64,000 nt of DNA from Oceanobacter kriegii DSM 6294 (GTDB lineage: Bacteria; Pseudomonadota; Gammaproteobacteria; Pseudomonadales; Oceanobacteraceae). A model generated the notes under the pieces. It made no database searches, was not told where the DNA came from, and was given only the letters and a program-made list of their open reading frames with translations. The position numbers were made by a program, and so were the translations under genes. Of this stretch, positions 56,053 to 64,000 are shown piece after piece. The stretch spans positions 467,382 through 531,381 of the forward strand of contig NZ_AUGV01000004.1 in the NCBI RefSeq assembly GCF_000422845.1, written 5' to 3'. Within the stretch, counting starts at the first letter, position 1. Each line of letters opens with the position of its first letter.

Positions 56053-57273
56053 ATGACCGCTGCTTCTCCCTCCCCTTTTGACTTCGATAGCCCCATTGAG
56101 CGCCGTGGCTCAGGGTGCTTCAAGTGGGACTCCAATCCGTCTGCCGACACCTTGCCGATGTTTGTTGCCGATATGGACTTCAAGGCACCGGAGCCGGTGT
56201 TACAAGCATTGCAACAGCGGGTGGCGCACGGTGTATTTGGTTACACCTGGGTTCGCGACGAATACTTCGACGCGGTGAATAACTGGTTCAGCCGCCGCCA
56301 CAACTTTCCCATTGAACGTGACTGGATTTTGCCGACCATTGGCATCGTGCCAGCGGTGTCTGCGATTTTGAAAGCCTTCACGGAAGACGCCAGCAGCCAC
56401 GTCGGCGTGATGGTGCAAACGCCGGTTTACCATTGCTTCTTTTCGTCCATTCGCCGCATGGGCTGTGACATTGTTGAATCGCCGCTGGTCGCCGATGCAC
56501 AAGGCGTGTACCAGATCGACTTCGAGCAATTTGAACAACAAGCCGCATTGCCGACCACCAGGGTGTTTTTGCTGTGCCACCCGCACAATCCATCCGGTCG
56601 GGTGTGGAGCATCCATGAGCTGATCCGCATGGGTGAGATTTGTGCCAAGCATGGCGTTACCGTGGTCAGCGATGAAATTCATTGCGACCTGATGTTCCCG
56701 GGGCTGACGCACACGCCGTTTGCCACCCTGACGCCAGAGTTCAAGGACAGCTGCATTACTCTCAGCTCACCCAGCAAGACCTTTAACCTGGCCGGGCTGC
56801 AAATAGCCAATATCGTCATTGCTAACCGTCGCTTACGCAGCAAGGTTCAAAAGGCGCTGTTTGCCCACGAACTGCAAGGGGTGAACCCGTTTGGCGTTGA
56901 AGGACTGATCGCCGCTTACAATGAGGGTGAGGCTTGGTTGGACGCCCTGCGCGACTATTTACAGGACAACTATCAGTACATTCAGGAGCAGCTGGCAACG
57001 CACTTGCCAGAGATAACGGTATATCCGCAGCAAGCGACTTACCTGGCCTGGATCGACTGTTCGGCGCTTGGCCTCAACGGCGATGAGCTGGCCAAAAAAC
57101 TGTTGCAGGAAGGCGAATTACGCATCAGCAGCGGCATGGGCTTTCTGCCGTTCAGCGGCGCTCATGGCGACCAGCAGAACCACTTTATTCGGCTGAATTT
57201 TGCCTGCCCACGCAGTGTGCTGGACGAGGGATTGCAGCGGATGTTCCGGGTGCTGAAGCCGCTTCGGGAATAA
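56053..57273 (+). CDS. MalY/PatB family cystathionine beta-lyase or aminotransferase
   Basis: The 406-residue PLP enzyme has the family start (RRGSGCFKWDSNPSADTLPMFVADMDFKAPEPV) and the PLP-binding lysine in SPSKTFNLAGLQ. It also has HPHNPSGRVWSIHEL, SDEIHCDLMFPG and the C-terminal RLNFACPRSVLDEGLQRM. It cleaves C-S bonds of cystathionine or cysteine conjugates. The partner substrate here is unknown. A terminator follows. Confidence 0.92.
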   Translation: MTAASPSPFDFDSPIERRGSGCFKWDSNPSADTLPMFVADMDFKAPEPVLQALQQRVAHGVFGYTWVRDEYFDAVNNWFSRRHNFPIERDWILPTIGIVPAVSAILKAFTEDASSHVGVMVQTPVYHCFFSSIRRMGCDIVESPLVADAQGVYQIDFEQFEQQAALPTTRVFLLCHPHNPSGRVWSIHELIRMGEICAKHGVTVVSDEIHCDLMFPGLTHTPFATLTPEFKDSCITLSSPSKTFNLAGLQIANIVIANRRLRSKVQKALFAHELQGVNPFGVEGLIAAYNEGEAWLDALRDYLQDNYQYIQEQLATHLPEITVYPQQATYLAWIDCSALGLNGDELAKKLLQEGELRISSGMGFLPFSGAHGDQQNHFIRLNFACPRSVLDEGLQRMFRVLKPLRE

Positions 57274-57320
57274 ATTCCCTCCTACACCGTACTAGCAATA
57301 GTCGTACGAGCAATAGACAC

Positions 57321-57349
57321 AAAAACGCCCGCATAATGCGGGCGTTTTT
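57321..57349. terminator. Bidirectional terminator between MalY and alcohol dehydrogenase genes
   Basis: AAAAACGCCCGCA-TAA-TGCGGGCGTTTTT, a 13-bp stem with a 3-base loop and T/A tails on both sides. Confidence 0.9.
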
Positions 57350-57363
57350 AATGGCTATTCAAA

Positions 57364-58416
57364 TCACGCTGCGTCGTCTTTCAGCGATGCCATATCGATC
57401 ACAAAGCGGTAACGCACGTCGGATTTCTCCATCCGCTCGTAGGCTTCGTTGATCTCTTCCATCCTGATCATTTCACACTCCGGCAAGACGCCGGTTTTGC
57501 CGCAGAAGTCGAGCAACTCCTGGGTTTCACGAATACCGCCAATCAAGGAGCCAGCAATGCGACGGCGACCGAGAATCAGTGGCACAGAGCTGAATTCCGG
57601 CATCGCGCCAACCTGACCGACCATCACCAGGGTACCGTCGGTTTGCAGCAGCGGCATGTACGGGTTGATGTCGTGTTTTACCGGCACGGTATCGATGATC
57701 AGCTCGAACTGGTTGGCCGCGGCCTTCATGGCGTTAGCATCGCTACTGACCAACAAGGCATCACCACCCAGCGCGGCGACGTCCTTGGCCTTGTCGGCGG
57801 TGCGGCTCAGTACCGTCACGTGGGCACCCATGGCAGCTGCCAGTTTCACCGCCATATGACCCAGACCACCAAGGCCAACCACAGCAACCTTGCTGCCCGG
57901 GCCTACGTTCCAGGTACGCAGTGGTGAATAAGTGGTAATGCCTGCACAGACCAGTGGCGCGACCTTGGCCAGGTCGAGGGTCTCCGGCACTTTCATTACA
58001 AACTCTTCGCGCACCACCACATGCTGGGAGTAGCCCCCCAGGGTATGGGTTTTCAGGTGCTTGTCCGGGCCGTTGTAGGTATCAACCCGTTCGCCGCAGT
58101 ACTGTTCTTCACCCGCATGGCAATGGGAGCAGGTCTGACAGGAATCCACCATACAGCCGACGGCGACGTGATCGCCGACCTTGTATTTGCTGACATTGGC
58201 ACCCACCGCACGCACCCGGCCAACAATTTCATGGCCCGGTACCGATGGGTACAGACTCCAGCCCCAGTCGTTGCGAGCGGTGTGCAAGTCGGAGTGACAG
58301 ACGCCGCAGTAGAGAATATCGATGGCGACATCTCCGACGTTGGGCTCACGACGTTCAAACTCATATGGCGCCAAAGGACTGGTTGGGGTTTGGGCTGCAT
58401 ATCCCAGGGTTTTCAT
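57364..58416 (-). CDS. Zinc-dependent NAD(P) alcohol dehydrogenase, YahK/CAD type
   Basis: The 350-residue enzyme has the catalytic zinc residues in CGVCHSDLHTARND and GHEIVG, the structural-zinc cysteines in CMVDSCQTCSHCHAGEEQYC, and the Rossmann motif GLGGLGHMAVKLAAAMG. It reduces aldehydes with NADPH in the YahK branch. Just upstream lies a broken aldo/keto reductase and beyond it a divergent LysR gene, a common arrangement of the intact trio. Confidence 0.93.
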   Translation of the reverse strand: MKTLGYAAQTPTSPLAPYEFERREPNVGDVAIDILYCGVCHSDLHTARNDWGWSLYPSVPGHEIVGRVRAVGANVSKYKVGDHVAVGCMVDSCQTCSHCHAGEEQYCGERVDTYNGPDKHLKTHTLGGYSQHVVVREEFVMKVPETLDLAKVAPLVCAGITTYSPLRTWNVGPGSKVAVVGLGGLGHMAVKLAAAMGAHVTVLSRTADKAKDVAALGGDALLVSSDANAMKAAANQFELIIDTVPVKHDINPYMPLLQTDGTLVMVGQVGAMPEFSSVPLILGRRRIAGSLIGGIRETQELLDFCGKTGVLPECEMIRMEEINEAYERMEKSDVRYRFVIDMASLKDDAA

Positions 58417-58447
58417 AACGAATGTCTCCCGTTTGGATGGGTGATAT

Positions 58448-58686
58448 TTATTGGCTGACCGTCAGTGTTTTCAACCACTGCACGCGCTCCGGGTCGCGGT
58501 GATCAAAGAACAGACTAGCCCCGGACTCCAAAGCCGCAATGGCGGCCATGTCATCGGTAGCTTCTGCAATCTGAGACACGCCAAAGCCCAGCATCGGCAT
58601 TTCAACGCCATTGTTCAGTGTTGTCACAGGTACAGTGGCCTGGATGCATCAGGATGAGAAACAGCAGAATTGGAAACATTAGACAT
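58448..58686 (-). pseudogene. Aldo/keto reductase pseudogene with internal deletion
   Basis: Minus-strand codons read TVPVTTLNNGVEMPMLGFGV then QIAEATD, the N-terminus of a DkgA-type aldo/keto reductase. The same frame runs directly into DDMAAIAALESGASLFFDHR and DPERVQWL, the C-terminal end of the family. About 200 internal residues, including the Asp-Tyr-Lys-His catalytic site, are missing. The ATG at 58686 is in another frame, giving a stop (TGA) after 20 codons. So two events broke the gene: a deletion and a frameshift. Confidence 0.8.
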
Positions 58687-58882
58687 GGATTAACTCCAGC
58701 GTTGAGACGGAATAGCGCCACTCTAACAAGCGTATAAACCCGCGATTAGTCCGGATAATTAGATAGGATTAATGAGCAACAATCATGAAACCTGACGGTA
58801 CACTGTGGTGAAACCACAGGCGTCGGCGTAACCGGCACCAGATTTGCCCAATACTCATACCGACCAACGTCAGGAATTTGCC

Positions 58883-59800
58883 ATGGCCCGTGACCAATAT
58901 TCTGAACTGCAAGCCTTTATCGCGGTGGCCCGTCATCGCAGCTTCACCAAGGCCGCCAACGAAATGGGGCTTTCGCAGTCGGCACTGAGCCACACCATTC
59001 GTGGCCTGGAAAAACGTTTGGGCATCCGCTTGCTAACCCGCACCACCCGCAGCGTGTCACCGACCGATGCCGGTCAGCGGCTGATTGACCGGGTGGCAAT
59101 CAAGTTTGAAGACATTGATGCCGAGCTGGCAGCCCTGACAGAAATGCGCGACAAGCCTGCGGGCATGGTGCGACTTTCCTGTTCTGACCACGCTGCCGAG
59201 CAATACATCTGGCCACGGCTTAAACCCCTGCTACGGGAATACCCGGACATTCAACTGGAGGTTCGCATCGACTACGGGCTCACCAACATCGTCGAAGAGC
59301 GACTCGATGCCGGGGTACGGCTGGGCGAGCAGTTGGAACAGGACATGATCGCCATCCCGATTATGCCCAAGGCCCGTATGCTGGTTGCCGCCAGCCCAGA
59401 CTACCTGAAAGGCAAGTCGCTGCCGCTGGTACCGCAAGAGCTGCTGGAGCATCAGTGCATCAATATCCGGCTGCCAACCTTTGGCGGCAACTACGCCTGG
59501 GAATTTGAAAAAGATGGCCGAGAGCTGAAGCTGCAAGTGTCCGGACAGGTGACCTTTACCAATGTCGACCACATCATTCAGGCAGCACTGGATGGCTTTG
59601 GCTTTGCCTTTATGCCGCAGGAGTCACTGGCGCCGCATGTAAAACGCGGCGATCTGATCACCGTATTGGAAGACTGGACACCGTCGTTTGCTGGTCTGTA
59701 CCTGTATTACCCTAACCGGCGAGAGGCGTCGCCAGCGTTCAAACTGGTGGCTGAAGCCTTGCGATATAGCCCCGAGTTGCACCCGATGATCTTTGAGTGA
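58883..59800 (+). CDS. LysR-type regulator next to alcohol dehydrogenase
   Basis: The protein is 305 residues from the ATG at 58883 with AGGAA upstream. The helix-turn-helix is SFTKAANEMGLSQSALSHTIRGLEKRLG, followed by TRTTRSVSPTDAG. The effector domain is of the DNA-binding CrgA-like type. It probably controls the aldehyde-handling genes on the other side, although the aldo/keto reductase is now broken. Confidence 0.9.
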   Translation: MARDQYSELQAFIAVARHRSFTKAANEMGLSQSALSHTIRGLEKRLGIRLLTRTTRSVSPTDAGQRLIDRVAIKFEDIDAELAALTEMRDKPAGMVRLSCSDHAAEQYIWPRLKPLLREYPDIQLEVRIDYGLTNIVEERLDAGVRLGEQLEQDMIAIPIMPKARMLVAASPDYLKGKSLPLVPQELLEHQCINIRLPTFGGNYAWEFEKDGRELKLQVSGQVTFTNVDHIIQAALDGFGFAFMPQESLAPHVKRGDLITVLEDWTPSFAGLYLYYPNRREASPAFKLVAEALRYSPELHPMIFE

Positions 59801-59917
59801 GCGTGTCCCACTGGCTCAATCATGAATAAAACTTCTAAACCCTCTCCAAATACCCCGATTTATTGATCAGTCCAAAGCCCTCATGCTGGTGTTCCGACGT
59901 TTTACCGGAGCACCATC

Positions 59918-61402
59918 GTGAACCATTCCCGCTCTTCATCAACCGACGCAACGACTGTCGCCACTGATCCTGACTCCACGACGCAGAACAGCCCGGCACA
60001 TTCCAGCCCTGACTCCTCCAGCGCGGCTGCGGTGCTGGCAATTGTGTTGTCGTGCTATTTGCTGATCATCGTCGATATATCCATTGTTATCACCGGCTTG
60101 CCGGAGATTCAGCAAGACCTGGGGTTTTCATCCACCACCCTGTCGTGGGTGCAAAACATCTATACCCTCGCCTTTGGCAGCCTGCTGCTGCTTGGCGCGC
60201 GCAGTGGTGACCTGTTGGGCCGACGTCGCATGCTGATGATTGGATTGACGCTGTTCGCGTTGTCTTCCTTGGTGATTGGCATGGCCAGCTCCCCCGCCAT
60301 GATGCTGATTGGCCGTGCCGTTCAGGGAGCCGGAGCCGCCATTCTGGCACCGGCCACACTGGCACTGCTGTCGGTGTATTTTCCGGAAGGTCCACAGCGC
60401 GTCAAAGCGCTGGCCTGGTACGCGGCTACCGCCGGTATTGGTTCCAGTTTGGGGCTGGTACTGGGAGGTCTGTTGGCTGGATGGTTAAGCTGGCGGGTGG
60501 GCTTTTTCATCAATGCGCCGTTTGGCTTGCTGCTGATACTGGCCGCCTGGAAAGTGCTGGATGAGACCGACACCCACGATGGCACCTTCGATCTGGGCGG
60601 TGCGGTTACCTCAACACTGGGAATGAGCGCTCTGGTGTTTGCCATTGTGCACTCTTCCACCGCCGGCTGGGGCGACATCTATACGCTGATCGCGCTGACC
60701 GCCGCACTGCTACTGCTGAGCCTGTTCGTAGTGATCGAAGCCAATCACCATCATCCCTTGCTGCCCTTGCGCTTGTTCGAAAGCAGCGAACGGGTGGTCG
60801 CATACCTGGCCCGTATGCTGTTTCTGGGATCAATGGTCAGCTTTCTGTTTTTCAGCACCCAGTTTATGCAGGGGGTGCTGGACTTTACCCCGGTTGAAGC
60901 CGGTTTCGCCTTTCTGCCATTTACCGTGCTGACCTTCGTGGCATCCACCCAGGTCCCCCGGCTGACGCGACGTTTTGGTAACAGTCAGGTGGCGCTGATG
61001 GCCTGCGTGGTATTGGCGATTGGCATGGGCTGGTTGGCGCTGCTGGACGAGCATTCAGATTACTGGAGCGGACTGGCGCTGCCCATGCTGCTGATTGGCC
61101 TTGGCAATGGCGCCGTATTGGGACCGCTAACCATTGCCGGGGTATCGGGTGTAAACAAGCAGGATGCCGGAGCAGCCTCCGGCGTGGTGAATGTGGCCCA
61201 CCAGCTCGGTGGCACATTGGGGCTGAGTATTCTGGTGGTGGTCTTTGCTGCCGCTGGCAGTGGCTTACCCGACGGCCATCATAAACTGGCGCACCAGTTG
61301 GCGGCCGGGCTGGATGGCAGCTTCGTCATGCTGATCGTTGCTGCCGTGCTGCTGTTTGGGTTTAAGAGAGCGTCCCTTACTACTCAAAACAAGCGCGGCT
61401 GA
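59918..61402 (+). CDS. MFS efflux transporter, DHA2/EmrB-QacA type
   Basis: The 494-residue protein starts at GTG with GGAG upstream. It has 14 expected helices and the motif LLLGARSGDLLGRRRMLMIGL between helices 2 and 3 (motif A), with motif C-like GSSLGLVLGGLLAGWLSWR. The N-terminal 40 residues are serine-rich and unstructured. It exports drugs or toxic compounds by proton antiport. It stands alone. Confidence 0.92.
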   Translation: MNHSRSSSTDATTVATDPDSTTQNSPAHSSPDSSSAAAVLAIVLSCYLLIIVDISIVITGLPEIQQDLGFSSTTLSWVQNIYTLAFGSLLLLGARSGDLLGRRRMLMIGLTLFALSSLVIGMASSPAMMLIGRAVQGAGAAILAPATLALLSVYFPEGPQRVKALAWYAATAGIGSSLGLVLGGLLAGWLSWRVGFFINAPFGLLLILAAWKVLDETDTHDGTFDLGGAVTSTLGMSALVFAIVHSSTAGWGDIYTLIALTAALLLLSLFVVIEANHHHPLLPLRLFESSERVVAYLARMLFLGSMVSFLFFSTQFMQGVLDFTPVEAGFAFLPFTVLTFVASTQVPRLTRRFGNSQVALMACVVLAIGMGWLALLDEHSDYWSGLALPMLLIGLGNGAVLGPLTIAGVSGVNKQDAGAASGVVNVAHQLGGTLGLSILVVVFAAAGSGLPDGHHKLAHQLAAGLDGSFVMLIVAAVLLFGFKRASLTTQNKRG

Positions 61403-61413
61403 TACCAGCACCA

Positions 61414-61794
61414 CTAACCATAGTTAGATACCTCGATCAGGTTCTGATCGGGGTCGCGGAAGTAGAGGGACACAATCGGTCCGGTGGCGCCAGTACGCTC
61501 AACCGGGCCTTCTTCGATCGAAACACCGCATTGCTGCAAATGCGCAGCAGCCTGCTCGAGGCTGTCGTCGATGATAAAACACAAATCCGCACTGCCCGGC
61601 TGAACTCGACCGGCCTTGGGTTCAAACTCCTGACCATACTGGTGCAAATTGATTTTCTGCTGGCCATAGGCCAGAGCAACGCGGGAGCCTTTGAAGACCA
61701 CTTTCTCCATGCCCATCACACGCTGGTAAAACTCAACGGTGGTATCGATGTTGGCGACAGTCAGAACCAGATGATCCAGTCGGTTCACGTTCAT
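61414..61794 (-). CDS. VOC (glyoxalase/bleomycin resistance) family protein
   Basis: The 126-residue single-domain protein has two beta-alpha-beta-beta-beta units. It opens MNVNRLDHLVLTVANIDTTVEFYQRVMGM and closes GPIVSLYFRDPDQNLIEVSNYG, with metal-site candidates His8 and the final Glu. It is similar to YaeR/virulence-type VOC proteins. The substrate is unknown. Confidence 0.88.
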   Translation of the reverse strand: MNVNRLDHLVLTVANIDTTVEFYQRVMGMEKVVFKGSRVALAYGQQKINLHQYGQEFEPKAGRVQPGSADLCFIIDDSLEQAAAHLQQCGVSIEEGPVERTGATGPIVSLYFRDPDQNLIEVSNYG

Positions 61795-61861
61795 AATGAT
61801 GTTCCTTTTCGTATTGTTGTTCTTACGGGTGTTACTGTAGAGCGCTTTGCTGCGACAGAAC

Positions 61862-62470
61862 TCAAGCGCCCCAGTGTCCCATGTCGAGGGCTTCCATCAC
61901 CAGCTCAACAGACAGCGCCGCCAGCACCATGCCCATCACCTTGATCAGAATATTGGCACCGCCTTCACCAATAATGCGCAGAATGCGGGTTGCTCCCAGC
62001 ATCAGCAGTAAAGTAACCGCCAGAATGGCAATCAGCACGGCGGCAGTACCGGCCTGAGTGGCAATCGGGAAGCGGGAGTTATCGGTCAACAGAATCACCG
62101 CCAGAATGGCACCCGGCGATGCCGTTGCAGGAATCGCCAACGGGAAAACGGCAATGTCGTGGCGGGATTCCTTGGACTCGTTGGAGCCGGAAGGATCGCC
62201 AAAGATCATCTGCAAGCCAAACAGGAACAGAATAATGCCCCCGGCCAGCTGCAAGGACACCAGCTGGATGCCCATGGCTCCCAGCAACAGCTGCCCCACA
62301 ATGATGGACGCCAGCAGTACGCCGCCAGCATAAAAGATGGTTTTGAACGCGGTTTTGCGTCGGGCTTCGGCGGTCATGTGCGCGGTCATTCCCGCAAACA
62401 GTGCCATGGTGCCAATGGGATCAATGGTGGCCCACAGAATAAGGCCATCCTGAAAGAATTTGTCGAGCAT
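61862..62470 (-). CDS. MarC family integral membrane protein
   Basis: The protein is 202 residues from the ATG at 62470 with AGGGA upstream. It has six helices and the MarC pattern (ATIDPIGTMALFAGMTAHM, QLAGGIILFLFGLQMIFG, PLAIPATASPGAILAVILLTD). The MarC role is unclear; the early claim for multidrug resistance was not confirmed. Confidence 0.9.
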   Translation of the reverse strand: MLDKFFQDGLILWATIDPIGTMALFAGMTAHMTAEARRKTAFKTIFYAGGVLLASIIVGQLLLGAMGIQLVSLQLAGGIILFLFGLQMIFGDPSGSNESKESRHDIAVFPLAIPATASPGAILAVILLTDNSRFPIATQAGTAAVLIAILAVTLLLMLGATRILRIIGEGGANILIKVMGMVLAALSVELVMEALDMGHWGA

Positions 62471-62602
62471 GAAGGTCCCTGATAGGTAAGTGGCGATGGG
62501 CATAAGTCCAGCGCCTTGATTACATGAGACTATCACGCTCGCAGGCAGTTCAGCAGCCTGTTGAGGATGTTGGACAATGCAGAAATTGTCCAACTCACAT
62601 GC

Positions 62603-63229
62603 CTACCGGCCGCCGCGCTGCGGACCTTGTGAACGACTGTCAGCAGCCGTTGCCACTGTTGATTTGTTACCAATGGTGCGGGTGTCGGTTTTCTTCAACT
62701 TGTCGAAGGAACGTAAACCGCCAATGCCCAGCATGCTGGTGACGATGGCAAACAGCAGCTCACCCGACAGCGGCGCCGGAGGCTTCACGGTGCATTCGCT
62801 CAACTGTTCTGTCACGGGTACCAGCGCCTTGGCCAGCTCTTCTGCCGCTCGGCCACCCACGGTCGCCTGACTGTTAGCCACCTCCGCAGCGGCCTGGGTG
62901 ATTTCGACCAGTGGCGCGCTGGCAAAATGGCAAGGAATCACCCCAGTGGCCTGAAACGTGGCCCAGAACCACAACAGAACCGGGTACAACAAAAACTGGT
63001 AAGCCAGCGCAATACCGCCAACCCAGCCAATAAACGGCCGCCAGCCAGCAACAAACAGGTTCGGGTTTTGCGCCTCCTGTTTATTAATTTCCATTTGCCC
63101 TTCAAGCAGTCTGCCTTCCAGTTCTTGCCCTTTCAGGGCCAACTGCAAACGTTCTTCGTCGGTGGTTACCAGGTTGTCGGAAATTTTGCCGACCCCTTCA
63201 ATAATGGAACCAATGCCCAGCAAGCTCAT
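62603..63229 (-). CDS. 3TM-type holin family protein
   Basis: The protein is 208 residues from the ATG at 63229 with GGAGGG upstream. It has an N-terminal helical part, then AGWRPFIGWVGGIALAYQF and LLYPVLLWFWATFQATG as hydrophobic helices, and a third one (ELLFAIVTSMLGIGGLRSF) near the C-terminus. This matches the phage 3TM holin plan, with an extra-long loop between helices. It overlaps the endolysin gene by 4 bp, a phage-type lysis cassette. Confidence 0.82.
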   Translation of the reverse strand: MSLLGIGSIIEGVGKISDNLVTTDEERLQLALKGQELEGRLLEGQMEINKQEAQNPNLFVAGWRPFIGWVGGIALAYQFLLYPVLLWFWATFQATGVIPCHFASAPLVEITQAAAEVANSQATVGGRAAEELAKALVPVTEQLSECTVKPPAPLSGELLFAIVTSMLGIGGLRSFDKLKKTDTRTIGNKSTVATAADSRSQGPQRGGR

Positions 63230-63738
63230 GCCAATCCCTCCAGCGTTCGGTTGATCCATCCCAGCAGGAATTTGCGCTGGCTGTCGTTGTTGTTGACGAT
63301 TTCCGCATAGCGGGCAATTTTGGCCAGCGCGTAGTTGGCGACGAACAGCTCGGTGTGGGCCTGATTAATCTGCGCCATGCTTTTGGGGCCGATGATGCCA
63401 TCGGGTGTTGCCCCGACGACCAGCTGAGCCAGTTTGGCTGCCGTACGAACGCCAGCATTGACGCCAAAATCGAACAGGCTTTCAGCGATGGCCTGGCTTT
63501 CTATATCGCCGCCGCCGAGCTTGTCCCAGTAATGCTGTTGATAGAAATCGCGCACCAGATCGGTGATGGCAGGATCATCCGGGTCTTGCTTCAGGCGTTG
63601 CCACCCTAGCCATTGCGGATGAAAGTTTTGTGCTATTCCGGCGTAGGTTAAGCCGCCGCGGTCATTGCTGACCTGATGCAAGGTGTAACCGCCTTCATTC
63701 AAAATCATCTTCTCGAAGGCGCACAGAAAATCAGCCAC
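63226..63738 (-). CDS. GH108 family endolysin (N-acetylmuramidase)
   Basis: The protein is about 170 residues from the GTG at 63738 with AGGGAGG upstream. This is better than the ATG at 63777, which lacks a site. It has the catalytic glutamate in ILNEGGYTLHQVSNDRGG, followed by LTYAGIA, and the peptidoglycan-binding PG_3 end. It would cut glycan strands of the wall. No signal peptide, so holin-dependent release is expected. The pair is followed only by MarC, with no other phage genes in the window. Confidence 0.88.
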   Translation of the reverse strand: MADFLCAFEKMILNEGGYTLHQVSNDRGGLTYAGIAQNFHPQWLGWQRLKQDPDDPAITDLVRDFYQQHYWDKLGGGDIESQAIAESLFDFGVNAGVRTAAKLAQLVVGATPDGIIGPKSMAQINQAHTELFVANYALAKIARYAEIVNNNDSQRKFLLGWINRTLEGLA

Positions 63739-63912
63739 CGAAACCTCCCTGTTTGTGGATGTGGGCAAGGTACCCATACAAAACGTGAAACAGTCGTCAG
63801 TCTGGCAGCTTTTTGTGACTGGGCAAGATCAAAAGTGGACCAATAAAAGACGATTCCGACATTTTGTCGGTTTAGGGGCAATGACTCGGCCTGTGGCAGG
63901 CGCTGTAGCTCG

Positions 63913-64000
63913 GGGTTGAGGGTTGAGGGTTGAGGGTCGGGAGTTGGGAGTCGGGAGTCGGGAGTCGGGAGTCGGGAGTCGGGAGTCGGGAGTCGGGAGT
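63913..64000 (+). repeat. G-rich heptamer array (GGGTTGA)n then (GGGAGTC)n, running past the window end
   Basis: Three copies of GGGTTGA pass through mixed units into about eight copies of GGGAGTC. GGG recurs every 7 bases, so it also fits the G-quadruplex rule. It lies 175 bp upstream of the endolysin start and continues beyond base 64000. Confidence 0.95.

Overview
The window comes from a gammaproteobacterium of moderate-to-high G+C. The housekeeping order prmB-aroC-MFS and the group BrkB / arsC-wrbA-DUF2069 are arrangements I associate with Pseudomonas and Oceanospirillales-type relatives. No rRNA, tRNA, integrase or complete prophage was seen, so the assignment rests on gene content only and is tentative (marine, Oceanospirillales-like).

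Layout. 1-14.3 kb is core chromosome: a cut-off MFS carrier, aroC, prmB, a patatin-like rssA, a DUF4892 protein, a degenerate DUF885 lipoprotein, envelope proteins, DUF3422, a beta-lactamase-fold hydrolase, BrkB, then arsC-wrbA-DUF2069. 14.3-18.2 kb is an accessory island: a lipoprotein, a membrane/SRPBCC protein, two facing IS3-family transposase tails, and two AT-richer genes (DUF4145 and a zinc-finger/HEPN-like protein) separated by a recognisable integron attC site, with no integrase in view. 18.2-22.7 kb carries pirin, a GST, and a LysR / DUF1330 / flavodoxin-fold reductase group.

23.1-40.5 kb is the main metabolic block, an aerobic nicotinate degradation cluster. It holds NicA and the 1187-residue NicB with three c-haems (33.4-37.5 kb), NicC, NicD, NicE and NicF (31.2-27.6 kb, minus strand), NicX (31.5 kb) and the MarR regulator NicR. 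A second, IorAB-like molybdenum hydroxylase with its XdhC and MobA-like maturation proteins lies beside it. Together the enzymes would convert nicotinate through 6-hydroxynicotinate, 2,5-dihydroxypyridine, N-formylmaleamate, maleamate and maleate to fumarate. A short sequence related to TGTACACACC recurs in the nicC-nicX promoter region and again in the long spacer before a small membrane protein plus a sodium:solute symporter. That links this symporter to the regulon as a candidate uptake system. A TetR gene (NicS candidate) with a perfect 14-2-14 palindrome in front closes the block.

40.5-45.8 kb has a LysR gene, a small repeat-containing protein, a 2-hydroxycarboxylate:Na+ symporter and a DcuS/CitA-type two-component pair, suited to C4-dicarboxylate or hydroxyacid use. 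45.9-49.4 kb is a quinone/aromatic-stress group (YgiD-, YqjG- and DoxX-like genes with a divergent LysR gene) resembling the E. coli YhaJ neighbourhood. 49.6-64 kb holds small periplasmic proteins, LysE, DUF3482-DUF2868, MalY, a zinc alcohol dehydrogenase beside a gutted aldo/keto reductase pseudogene, LysR, a DHA2 efflux pump, VOC and MarC proteins, and a phage-like lysis pair (GH108 endolysin plus 3TM holin). Two G-rich heptamer arrays (52.0 kb and 63.9 kb) with G-quadruplex spacing each lie 125-175 bp upstream of a minus-strand gene.
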